Shown: piece after piece, positions 25,701 to 38,600 of the stretch | Layout of the letters: each line of letters starts with the position of its first letter | Position numbering within the stretch: position 1 is the stretch's first letter | From: Nephrocerus scutellatus | Lineage: Eukaryota; Arthropoda; Insecta; Diptera; Pipunculidae | Direction: 5' to 3' | Assembly: GCA_947095585.1 (NCBI GenBank) | Contig: OX352765.1 | Location: 92,774,965-92,838,964, forward strand | Length of the DNA: 64,000 nucleotides | Translations under genes and position numbers: made by a program | Notes under the pieces: generated by a model | Databases searched by the model: none | What the model was told of the DNA's origin: nothing | Seen by the model: the letters and a program-made list of their open reading frames with translations, nothing else

Positions 25701-28700
25701 GCACATTTTCGAGTTCTGAAATTTTTGCCAAATCAAATTTGAGTGCAGAGGCAAGCAACAACCAGAACAAGGACCACCTGCGTCGACGTGCACTTGTACT
25801 TTCCATCAGTCCTTTATCCTCATCGTAAACAACAGCAAGGGTAATAGAATCAATAGTTTGTCGAGTGAATACACGACAGAAATCCAATCAAAAGAACAGA
25901 ACTTTTTTTCTTGCTGCTCCTCAATGCCACATTCAGTTACCTGTTACAGGTTGCATCACAGGTAAGGAGAACGTTGATTGTTTATCGAACAAAGGCACAC
26001 AGACACACCAAATTCTGAAGGTGTCCCATGGCGCTTTCTTTCATTTTTCTTCTAATTTATCGAATCAACATAGCTGGTGGTTACTTAGCAACAAAAACTG
26101 GACAAAAGCACTTAGATCCACATGACTCATGTAATAACACTTTTTGTCATAGCTCATAGGGCATCAGGCTGTGTTTGCGAGTGTCTTCAGCTGATTCAGA
26201 TTTAGCTCTGTGCTAAGCTTAGCTGAGTGACGAGAGAGTGAGTGAATCTTTGAGACATTGGTAAGATCTGCACTCGAGTGTGAGTTCGACAGTGACAATC
26301 TATCTTTGAGTCTTTCTGCTTTGCGCTGTTAGTTAACTGCTCGTGGTTTGCGGCAATGGCAATTCAGATAAAGACATTCGTTGGTAACGATCGGTGATGT
26401 CGGTTGGCGCGGCTTTTTTTCGTTTCGGATTTTCGTTCAACCCGTTGGATATTTTCTTAACAGAAACACCATCGGCACATGTGAGTTCGACCGGGTTGCA
26501 TTGACCTATCATCCATCCGGCATGACGCACTTAAACATTTAAGTTGCCTTGATTATCTTGAATTAACTACACTTCGGAGGGCCCAAAACGTGAAATGAAT
26601 AACCAAATGATCATAAGTCAAGGCCAACGTGTGATGTGATTAAGTGCTGTGTTGTGAAGAAGAGAAGAGGATGATCACCATCTGATCTTTTTGTGATATA
26701 ATTAAGCGAAGAGTGTAAAGAAAAAAAGGAATCAAAAATTAGAGATAAAAAGTGGTAGTAGTTTACGAATAAAAAACATAACGATAGAATATCTTCACCA
26801 GAGGATAGGTAGAGTGGAGGTCCGCACCGCCTTAGCAAGGGCCTCAAATAGCGTTAGAGTGTGCAGTTTTATAATCACCAGAGGATACCAGCGGGAAGAA
26901 TTCAATTGGATTAAATAGGATACTTATGTGCATATTGAAAGTTTTATAAAAACAAAAAATTGGCACGAAAATACGTAAGTGTTTTTCCATTAATTGTTAA
27001 GTCCTTTTTGAAAAACACTTTACAAGTTCTTATATCGCTCTTTTATGTAATGTGGGGAATTTTAAGATTTAAGATAAAACGTAAAAGTTTTTGTAATTTT
27101 TGAACTGTGGTTAACCTCCTGTAGATGGTTAACAATTAACGTTTTCATAATCATTAAATCATCCCACCACCATCTTCCTATAATCTCTAAATTGTTCTTA
27201 AATCGTATTTAATACATTCTGTTGTGACCACACACAACTCCTTAGACATGTGCTACGCACATTTCATAATATCCTTCCTTTCCCAAACATGTGCTATGCA
27301 CATTTCCTATTTTTTCTAATGTTACATTATCCATAATGTAACATTACCCATTTTTCCAATAACCCAAATCCATTATCCTAAATCCGACGACCCACCGCGG
27401 CGTCTACAATTCCTATTATTCTAAATCCGACGACCCACCGCGGCGTCTTCAATCTATCCTTTTTTTCCCAAATCCTAAATCGGATACCGACGACCCACCG
27501 CGGCGTCTACATTTTCTATTGTCAATTGCATTCTCGCATTCGCTTGTTCGTACAACGACTGCGAGAATGGTGATGCGTAAACATGCAGGTCAACAGAACG
27601 GTTCAGTTTGACCTGCACTAAAAAATCAAGTCAAAGGCATGGAGGAAGAAATGGAACGATGGATGAGGCAGTCAATTTCAAACATCCGATTAGGCAAGTT
27701 GCCTAGCGGTCAGATCATTAAACACTTTATATAAACTAATCCATCTGTGTTTTATTTTTCGATATATTACCACGACCCAACATTTGGTGGCAGCGGTGGG
27801 ATTACTAGGTAAAGCATCTGCCTAGTATCCCGATTTTTTTTTTCTTTTTTTTTAATGTTTTTAAACGTGACTAGTGAGACAACAAAATAAAATGTATGAT
27901 TGTGTCGTAGTAAAATTTTATAATCCGTGGTTTTTATATATGTGTAATTAAAGCTGTTTTTAAATATGCAATGAGCTTTCTATAATTTCTCAACGTTCGA
28001 GATTATTTATAACTTTTCACGATGAATAATTTGTGCCAAATTTTTTTTAATACAAAGAAAGCACATGGCAAATACCATGTTTTTCCATAGCTACGGAAAT
28101 CAGAATTATGAAGACAATACTACGCTAAATTCAACCATGATTCGCGATCTACCAACCAAAACCACATCCGACAAGCTAAAGCAAGCGAGACTGAACACCG
28201 ATGCAGCAGCAACAGTAATAGCAACAACAATGACCCGGAAATTCATCATCAATATCATCAATTGTCATCAACATCATTACCAGCATCCAGCACATCACAG
28301 CGGGCAACATCCAACAACAACAAAAACATGAATTTGTAAGAATTCTATTTTTTTTTCTTAAACTTTATGAATTTAAAAAATATTTAAATCTTTATCTAAT
28401 TTAAAATATATTAAAAGACAAATAAAATCTCATAAAAGATGAACTCAAGGAAGTCAAAGAAAAAAATTAAGAGTTTATTTCTATAGTAGGTAACCATTTC
28501 CTAACACATATCTTATGTGCTAAATAAAAAAAGTTCACTTATAAATATTTTTCTATCCATGTCCAAAACATATATTTCGTGTAAAAAAAAAAAGTTTGAA
28601 CACAATTAACCGAAACGATAACAAAATCTTTACAAAAATTCAGATAAATATACACATAGAAATTTTTAGTAAAAAATAAGTATTCACGAATGAGGCAAAC

Positions 28701-31700
28701 ATAACAAAAGAGACTTTCCCTAATTCTAAACCCATCAAATCCAACCCCTTTTCTCCGATTTTTTTTTATGGTAGTAATTGCTTTCCAAAGTTCCGAGAGA
28801 AGACTCAAAGTTAGTTGATAAAGCTCCCCAAGTATCTTTAGATAAGAAATTAAAAATGACTACAAGTCGTTTTAACCCCTCACACGCCATCAAGCTAATT
28901 CCTGAGTTTGATGGATTAGCCAAAAACTTAGATCGATTCATTCAACTAGTTGACCTGCAGTCAAAAAAAGCGATTGACGATGCAGACAAATTAGAATTAG
29001 TTGACATAGTGAAGTCAAAGTTAACTGGCAGAGCCTACAATGTTGTAATAAAATACAACGATTATAACGGATGGCCAGAACTTAAAGACGCACTAGTAAA
29101 AAATTTTAGAAAATGTCGATCGGTTCAGGTGATTCAGACAGAAATGTTTCAATTTAAGCAAGGCTACAGGGAAACAGTTGCTTCATACGCGGAAAGAGCC
29201 AATGCGTTGTGCGATGAATTAAACAACGCAAACGCAAACACTGAGGATGATTCATCCAATAAAGCAATCCGTTCGCTAAACAGCGCAATGATGCTGAATA
29301 GTTTTTGCAATGGTTTAAATCCACAAATAAAACTTCTTGTTAAAAGTGCACGATGTAAAGAGTTCGACGAAGCAGTCGAAATAGCGATGGAAGAAGAAAA
29401 ACTTCTTGCATCCACAAGTAATCGGTACCAAAACCAAAATAACATGTACTGTAAACACTGCAAAACGAAAACTCACAATACCAGTGAATGCCGCACAATC
29501 AGAAATTATAATTTCAGCCCCGGTGACGTTAGGTTTTTAAATAACACAAACCACAGACCAAATATACAAACCACGCAACCTTTTGTAAATAGGCCTACTC
29601 TAAACTACACTCAACCATTAACAAATAGGTCTGGTGTAGATACAATCCGCAGTGACATAATTTGTAAGTACTGTAGAAACCAAGGTCACTCTATAGAACA
29701 ATGCCGAAAAAGAGTTTTTAATAACAATAGGAACTCCGGTAACGAAAATAATTATTCGAATCAGGGAAACTCTCAGCGACCTGGCCCGACAAGCACTCGG
29801 AGTCAGGTAAAAGACATCAAACCTTGTGCGTAAATCAAAATCAAAATCAAAATCAAAATCAAAATCAAAATCAAAATCAAAATCAAAATCAAAATCAAAA
29901 TCAAAATCAAAATCAAAATCAAAATCAAAATCAAAATCAAAATCAAAATCAAAATCAAAATCAAAATCAAAATCAAAATCAAAATCAAAATCAAAATCAA
30001 AATCAAAATCAAAATCAAAATCAAAATCAAAATCAAAATCAAAATCAAAATCAAAATCAAAATCAAAATCAAAATCAAAATCAAAATCAAAATCAAAATC
30101 AAAATCGAAAAACGAATTCTCAAAATCAAATTCAAATCGAGCTGTCTCAAAAATATAAATCCGATAGTTTAAATCGAACTATTCCACATGCAAAGTCTGA
30201 GAAAGTTCCTGGCCATAGAATGCCTAACAGAGACTCAAATCCGGAAAAAGTCCGAAAGCAAACAATAAAACAAAATATTCTGCTAAATGAACACCACCAT
30301 CAAAATCGAAGCCAAAGCCAAATCCGAAGGCTACATCAATTTCTAACCAGAAGTCTAGATACTGAATCAAGTTCAGCTAAACAAATAGCCAATATCTCAT
30401 CTATAAACAGAGCATCTACTTTTAAAAGCGAGATAAAAATAAAGTCTCAGGAATCAAAGGCTAAATCTAATATTATGCTGCTCGATACGGGGGCAAGCCT
30501 TAGTTTAATAAAACTCGGAACATTAAAACTAAATGCCGAGGTAAACTTAAAAAATGTTATTGAACTGACAGGTATAGGCAAAACGTCTACGTCAACGCTA
30601 GGTACAATACTACTAAACATCGAAATTACACCAGGTCAACATCTCAAACATCCTTTTCACATAGTACCACAAAACTTCCCTATTACGCAAGATGGAATCA
30701 TAGGTGAAGATTTTTTTAGAAAATTTAATGCGATAGTGGATTACAATGACAATATATTTGTATACCACTACAAAAACAGACAATTTACAGTAGACTTCAG
30801 CAACGAATGGAAGACCTTAACAATTCCAGCTAGAACTGAAAAGTGGGTAAAATATGGACCAGTAAAAGAGAAAATGGAACAAATATATTTTTCTCAGGAA
30901 ATAGCTCCACGCGTGTATTCGGCATCAACGATAACAGCACCCAAAGACGGTTACGTATTCATATCCATTTTAAATACCAACAACGAAGATGTTAGTATAA
31001 AAAACTTAAGCCTTAAATCTGAAAACATGGACCATTACACAGTGTATAACCTAAACTCGATATCAACCGACCAAGTAGTCGAAGAAAGATTAGAAAAACT
31101 TAAAACAGAATTAAATCTTATTCACTTAAATCTAGAAGAAAAGCAATCCATAGAGGAAATCTGCAGAAATTTTAATCACTTATTCTTTATTGAAGGCGAC
31201 AAATTAAGTACCACATCAGGAATAAAGCATTCCATTAAGACAGAAAACACTGTTCCTGCAAACATACGCCCATATCGCCTAGCAGAAATCCACAAACAGG
31301 AGATAAGAAAACAAGTTAATAAAATGCTTCAAGATGACGTAATTAGACCCAGTACTAGTCCGTGGAATGCGCCACTTCTGGTAGTCCCCAAAAAAGGAGA
31401 TCAAAAATGGAGAGTCGTAATAGACTACCGAAAATTAAATGAGGCTACAATTCCAGACGCATACCCAATCCCCAATATCGAAGACATTCTTGGGCAACTT
31501 GGAGACTCCAAGTACTTTACTACGCTAGATCTGGTGGATGGTTTCCACCAAATCGAAATTACTGAAGAGGATAAAGAAAAAACAGCGTTTAGTACTACCA
31601 ACGGTCATTTCGAGTTCAACAGAATGCCGTTTGGTTTACGAAATGCTCCGCCAACATTCCAGAGACTTATGAACGTTGTTCTCTCTGGATTGCAAGGTTT

Positions 31701-34700
31701 TATGTGTTTAGTATATCTTGACGACATTGTGATTTACGGGAAAAATTTGCAAGATCACAACAAGAAGCTTATTGAAGTTTTTAAAGCTCTAGACAAATTC
31801 AATCTAAAAATCAAATTATCTAAATGCAAATTCCTTCAAACAGAAGTTATGTATTTAGGACACGTCATTACAGCAGACGGTGTTAAACCAGATCCCGATA
31901 AGATTGCAGCGATTAATAATATCGAAATTCCTAAAACCCAAAAACAAATAAAATCATTTCTAGGTCTGTCCGGGTATTACCGAAAATTTATTAAAAATTA
32001 TTCACAAATTGCAAATCCGCTGAATAAACTTCTTCGTAAAGACGTACCTTTTAAGTGGGACGCTTTTTGTGACGAATCCTTTAGAAAACTAAAGAAGTCT
32101 ATAGTTCAACCACCTATACTCATTTACCCAAATTTTGCAAAAACTTTTTATATCACTTCCGACGCTAGCAACGAAGCTATAGGCGCGGTATTATCCCAGC
32201 GAGATTCAAACGATAATGATCTACCAATAGCGTTTGCCAGTAGAATACTAAACAAGGCCGAAAAAAACTATTCTACTATCGAGAAGGAAGCTCTTGCAGT
32301 AGTCTGGGCAGTCACACACTTTAGACCATACGTTTTCGGACGCCACTTTGAAGTCATTACCGACCATAAGCCACTGGTATGGATGTTCAACCTGAAGGAT
32401 CCTTCTTCGAGAATAATGCGCTGGCGCATAAAACTAGAGGAGTATGACTTCACGGTCTCGCATAAAGCGGGACATCTAAATACGAATGCGGATGCTTTGT
32501 CGCGTTTAAATGTACCAGAAATTAATGTGGTAACCCGTAGTTGTAGCAAGATGACGCCAGGCGAACCTGAGCAGGACAATCATGTTACAGAAATCACAGA
32601 CCCAGTGAAAATAAAGCAAATACTGTTTGAATTTCACGACACACCCTTAGGAGGTCATCAAGGAGTTAAACGCACACTAAAGCGTATCAGAAAGGCGTAC
32701 AAATGGAAAAATATGTATGTAGACATAAAGAAATACATCATGTCTTGTGAACTATGCCAGAAGAATAAAGTATATACACGCAACAAAATCCCTATGGTCA
32801 TCACTACAACAGCGAAAGTTCCATTCGAAAGAATAGCTCTTGATATAGTGGGACCACTGCCAATTACTGAAAACAATAACAAATATATACTTACATTTCA
32901 GGATGATTTAACGAAATTCGTCCAAGCAATAGCTATACCCAACCAAGAAGCCAGAACGGTGGCTGAAGCACTGATAAAGAAAATAGTTTGCACCTTTGGA
33001 ATACCACAAACAATACTTACGGATCAAGGAACGAATTTCACAAGTGAATTATTCAAAAATATTTGCAAAACACTAAAGATTCATAAAATACAAACAAGCC
33101 CATACCATCCTCAGTCAAATGGCTCACTCGAAAGATCGCATAGAACTTTAGGCGACTATCTAAGAAATTATGCAAGTAAAGATCAAGCAAATTGGGATCA
33201 GTATATGGATTATGCGATATTTTGCTATAATACCACCTCACATTCAAGCACAAATTACAGCCCATTTGAAGCCCTATACGGATTCGAAGCTCCAATTCCC
33301 TCAACTCTTAACAGAAGCGTACAGCCTACATACAACTACGATGATTATGTCGCTGAGATAAAAGAAAAAATGCAAACCGGCTATGAAATAATTCGTAATA
33401 ACCAAATAAAAGCGAAAGAAAAGTCAAAAACCTATTACGATCAAAACTGCAAAGAAACTAACTTTAACGTAGGAGACAAAGTTCTACTAGAAATAAAAAA
33501 TAGGGTTAACAAAAAACTTACCCCCATCTTCGAAGGACCCTACGAAATCGTAGAAATTCTATCCCCAGAGAATTCTAGAATTAAAATTGGTAGGAAGGAA
33601 AAAGTCATACACAATAATTTAATTAAACCATACACACAAGCGCACACAAATACATAAACACTTAACATGACACACACAAAATACCAAAATATTAAAACAC
33701 GAATTTTCTGTGTTTTCAATTTCAGTTACTTAATCCTTGTTTGCGCACTAAGTGCGGCTGCAGCGCAGCTACATCAACAACTACCACTAAACACTACAGG
33801 TGTTTATTTGGAACCCATAGGCGTACTCGAAAAATCCTTCACAAAATGGACATTCCTATTCTATTTTAATAATTCAATAACAAATACCAATGCCAAAACC
33901 TTAAAGAAAAACATTAACACGCTCTCGGATCTATGCGAGAATACGACAAAAGAGTATCCTATAGGCCGCTGTAAAATGACCCTACAAATGCTGAAACACT
34001 CTCTTAACGAGGTACAGCAAAATAATAGGATGCTGGATGGTATCCTATTGGGGACAAGACTTACTAAAAGAAGTACGACAATTACAAACGGAGGTTTATT
34101 TAACGGTATAGGTTATATCCAGAAATTCCTTTTCGGAACAATGGACTCTCAAGACGCTGTAAAGATAGAAAACGCATTACAAACCCTCTCGGAAAACCAA
34201 AATAGCCTCTACCACATGACAAAAGAACAATTGACTATAATATCAAACGTTTTTGATGCACTTAATGACACGACACGTAACGTAAATAATAACTTTAATT
34301 TAATAACCAAAGAAATTAAAGAAAATTCAGCTAAGCTGGTAAATCTCACGAACTTTGAAAAAATACTTCACAGTTTTGACGAAATGTCATACCTTATATC
34401 CATATGCGCTTCCCAAATTTTGGCAAAACAAGCAGAATTACTTGACATTTTGCAAGAGGCAAAATTAGGAAGATTAGACAGCAGATTTTTAAATTCAGAC
34501 ATTTTTATTGCTACGTTAAACCAGATACAGGCCGAACTCCCGCACAACGTAAGGTTTCCACAGAAAATTTCCAGGTTAAATCTACCTATAATCAATTCAC
34601 TAGCAACAACGACACCCATTTATGTAAATGGAAATTTTATGATTCAGGTCAGCATACCGATGGTTAACGAAGAATTTAATCTATTTAGAATTACCCCTCT

Positions 34701-35652
34701 CCCCACAAAATATCTAGAGCACACATATCGATACGTCTCAACTGGTAGCGAACTCGTTGCCGTTAACGAGAACTACAGGAGATACATATTTTTGAGCATT
34801 AATGATTTGGAAAAATGTATCACAAGCGAACCAGAACATTTCGTGTGCCAACAAAATTTCGTTATACATAATTATGACATGAATAATTGCATAATACAGC
34901 TAATATCAGGAAACCCAAATCCACAGATTTGCGAATATCGAGTATTCCAACTCAAACACGAGTTATGGTTCACGTTGAAGAACAAAAACTCATGGCTATA
35001 TGTTATGCCAGAACCAAAAAACGTACGAATCATATGTGGCGATACTCCACACACAATAAAATTATCAGACAGCGGAATCCTTAAAATAAAGCCATACTGC
35101 AAGGCAGTAACGAACGAAATTTACTTGCAGGCGTCAAATGACATTTACAACAAGGTCCCTATTCTCTACCATTTCCAGGCCATACCCGTAATTGAAAAAA
35201 TCGATATCCCCAGTAACCTATCCCAAATCTCATCCCACATAATACATGTTGAAAAGTTAAATTTGGATAAATTCAGTATTAACGTAAAAGATTTAGTAAG
35301 AAAAGATACATCATTTATAACAATAAAACATGAAACTTTATATATTTCGACCTCTACCCTCATTGCCATATGTCTAATTTGCATATTAATACATGTAATA
35401 AAGAAATACTTTAAAATAAAAGTCTCGGTGAACAAAGAAGCAGGAGAAAATGTAGCAGAAAATCCATAAAAAAAAAAAAAAATTTCAAAATAACATCTCA
35501 AAAAAAAAAATTTTCCAATTTGTAATCATTTATATATATATTAAAAGAAAATACATATATATACAATCATTTCTTATCAATAAAAAAAAAAAGAAATACA
35601 ATATTATTATTATCATTTCAAACAAATTATAAATATAAAATTATAAACTAAA

Positions 35653-35688
<36 letters not shown>

Positions 35689-38600
35689 ATAAAATATTGT
35701 ACACGTGTATAAGCGTGCTAGGCAAACAAAAATTGTTTAATAAATATCTATTTCATATCGTATAGCAGAATCACTAAACTACATTCATCGTTCATTGACT
35801 CCTACATGCCATATGCCGAAAGTCTTCTCTCCTAACGTCGCGCGTCTTTCGTATTCTAAGGGGGGAGGAGTGTTGTGACCACACACAACTCCTTAGACAT
35901 GTGCTACGCACATTTCATAATATCCTTCCTTTCCCAAACATGTGCTATGCACATTTCCTATTTTTTCTAATGTTACATTATCCATAATGTAACATTACCC
36001 ATTTTTCCAATAACCCAAATCCATTATCCTAAATCCGACGACCCACCGCGGCGTCTACAATTCCTATTATTCTAAATCCGACGACCCACCGCGGCGTCTT
36101 CAATCTATCCTTTTTTTCCCAAATCCTAAATCGGATACCGACGACCCACCGCGGCGTCTACATTTTCTATTGTCAATTGCATTCTCGCATTCGCTTGTTC
36201 GTACAACGACTGCGAGAATGGTGATGCGTAAACATGCAGGTCAACAGAACGGTTCAGTTTGACCTGCACTAAAAAATCAAGTCAAAGGCATGGAGGAAGA
36301 AATGGAACGATGGATGAGGCAGTCAATTTCAAACATCCGATTAGGCAAGTTGCCTAGCGGTCAGATCATTAAACACTTTATATAAACTAATCCATCTGTG
36401 TTTTATTTTTCGATATATTACCACGACCCAACAATTCCGTGACCTTTCCATAATGATTAAATCATCCCAAAATTATCCTAGAATCCTTAAATCATTCCCA
36501 TAACGGTTATATCATCCCACAATCTTCCTATAATCCTTTTTATCGTACCTAATACATTCCATGAACTCACCATAATTATTAAATCATCCGACAATCTTCC
36601 TATAAACCTAAAAACATTCTTTTATCCTACTTAATACATTCCATGAACTCACCATAATCATTAAATCATCCCATAATCTTCCTATAATCATTCAAAATCA
36701 ACTTTTAATTCTTTAATCATCAAATAACCATAAAGCTACTTATATAATTATCCTATAAACATTATACAATCGCCATAAATCTATGAAGCAAGACTGCGTC
36801 TTTTATTTATCTCCCCAACTTTCTACTTTAACAGATTCTATTAAGCGTCTTAGAATATTAATGCCTTATTTTGCGAACTAAAAAAATATACCCCGTACTT
36901 CGATACGAAATAAAACCTTTAGGGAGTCGGGACCCAACGGTAAAGTAACAAAGGCATTTAATGCCCCTAGAACAGATGTTTAACTTGGGAATCGGTTTGT
37001 GACGAGTACTTGGGCCTGCATCCCAATAAGATCGCTTTGACCCAAGAATTAAAGCTGAACGACCATCAGCGGCGAAGTAAGTTCAGTGACTGAACCATAA
37101 ATATTTTCGAAAATGATCCCGATTTTTATCCTAAAATCATTCTCAGCGATTAAGCCCATTTCTGGCTGAATGACTTCGTTAATAAGCAAAATTATCACAC
37201 GAAACCATTCAAGAACAAAAGTTGACTGCTGGTAATGCAGTCAAGTTATTGGAACTCGCTACCGGACTATGTTGACAGACTATTTTTGGGTTTTACTGGT
37301 AGTGGTTGACTTGTAGCATGTGTGCCTTTAACAAGACAGCGCTGCATGCCAAACATTCAAGTTATTGAAGTCAAAGTGCGGTGACAGTTCTTCTTTCTAT
37401 AAGAATGGACCACCTATTTCGAGTGGACTATTTTTGTTTGGGGCTGTGTCAATTCCGCGGTCTATGCCAATAATCCAGAGACTTTAGACATCTCAGGACC
37501 AACATCGAACGCGGAATTGCCAGTGCCAGCGTCCGGGCTTTTCCGTAGAGGAAATTTGAATAATGTTGTGTTCCATAATTAATGGCATCGTTGGTACTGG
37601 TAGTTGTGTTTCATAATTATTAATGAATGGCATCGGTGGTACTTTAACCCGAAATAAGTTTTTTTTTTTTTATTATTTCAAACATAAGATGTTTGATGTA
37701 AACAACAAAAAATGAAAAGCCCATTATTTATTCAAAGGGTTGCATATGACTCCAGCAACGAGAATGGTGGAAAGCCAAAATCGCTTATACAATGTGAGAT
37801 AATAATTTGATAATCGATAAATCAAAAATCTTACCTGTCATGTATAGATAATTTGCTTTTGTTTTGATTGCCAGTGTAGTCGTGGTTGAATACATTTTTA
37901 AAGTTAATTAATAAAAACGAAATTGAAATCGTTCAACGTCGTTATGCCAACAAATTATTGTAACAAATTGCATAATCCAATTCACGGGTGATAGTTTCTG
38001 AAAACACCAATCAAAGAAGATCACTAAAAGGTCTGTGCATACCACGAAAAGAATCAAATCGACTATTAGTTGTCCCAAATGGTTTCCCTTGTCGCTTTGA
38101 GGAGCACCATTGCTTGGATTAAGGTACAATAACGCAATTGAAATTAATGATCGTAATGTGTGTGCCATACCCGCACACGTGACAGTACTCGTTTTGTGTA
38201 AATTTTCGGTGTACGTTTACTGAACTCGGCTCTTTGGTTTAGCAATATTTCAACTTTGATTTACAAATAAACTTGATCTATGGTATGTTTTCTTAATCGT
38301 TGCATGTTTAACCAAAAAAAACACTCCGCACACAATTACGAAATTTCAAATAACGACACCAATTGAATCCTCTCCAACAATCCTATTTTTTCTTATTATC
38401 TTGTCTTATTGTAATTATCTTAGATGACAGTTTTTTTTTATAATGAACATACGCTCAAGGGATTTGTACTTTAAAATGGTAAGCAAAGTGTGGTCGTTAG
38501 GGAATACGGGAGATTAAAGGAGGAGATGTCTATGCCCATGCCGATGCCTTTGAGATCGGCGATCAGATTACCCTCTCTGTCTTTGCAGTATGTGCAACGC

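Larger units (their letters stand above)
27220..36433 (+). mobile_element. intact-looking Ty3/gypsy errantivirus (endogenous insect retrovirus), 9214 bp
   Basis: The element has two 563-bp LTRs (TG...CA) that look identical on reading, a tRNA-Leu-type primer site, an untranslated leader, gag, pol in the -1 frame, env and a polypurine tract. All three main frames are open to their expected ends. It sits on the plus strand in Cep135 intron 10, antisense to Cep135 and in the same sense as the nested 45-kb gene. The LTR identity, 4-bp target duplication and open frames indicate a recent insertion. Pol motifs and the third, membrane-glycoprotein frame place it with the env-bearing errantiviruses. 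I do not recognise a named family. Confidence 0.93.

Noticed and set aside
27380..27510. Three spaced gacgacccaccgcggcgtc units looked like a short CRISPR-type array
   Set aside because: They lie inside a retroviral LTR, are repeated identically in the other LTR, and the spacers are similar AT-rich words; the host is an insect.
29803..30150. Minus-strand frame of repeated Ile-Leu and plus-strand frame of repeated Lys-Ser
   Set aside because: Both are alternative-frame readings of the (TCAAAA)n array in the errantivirus, not genes.
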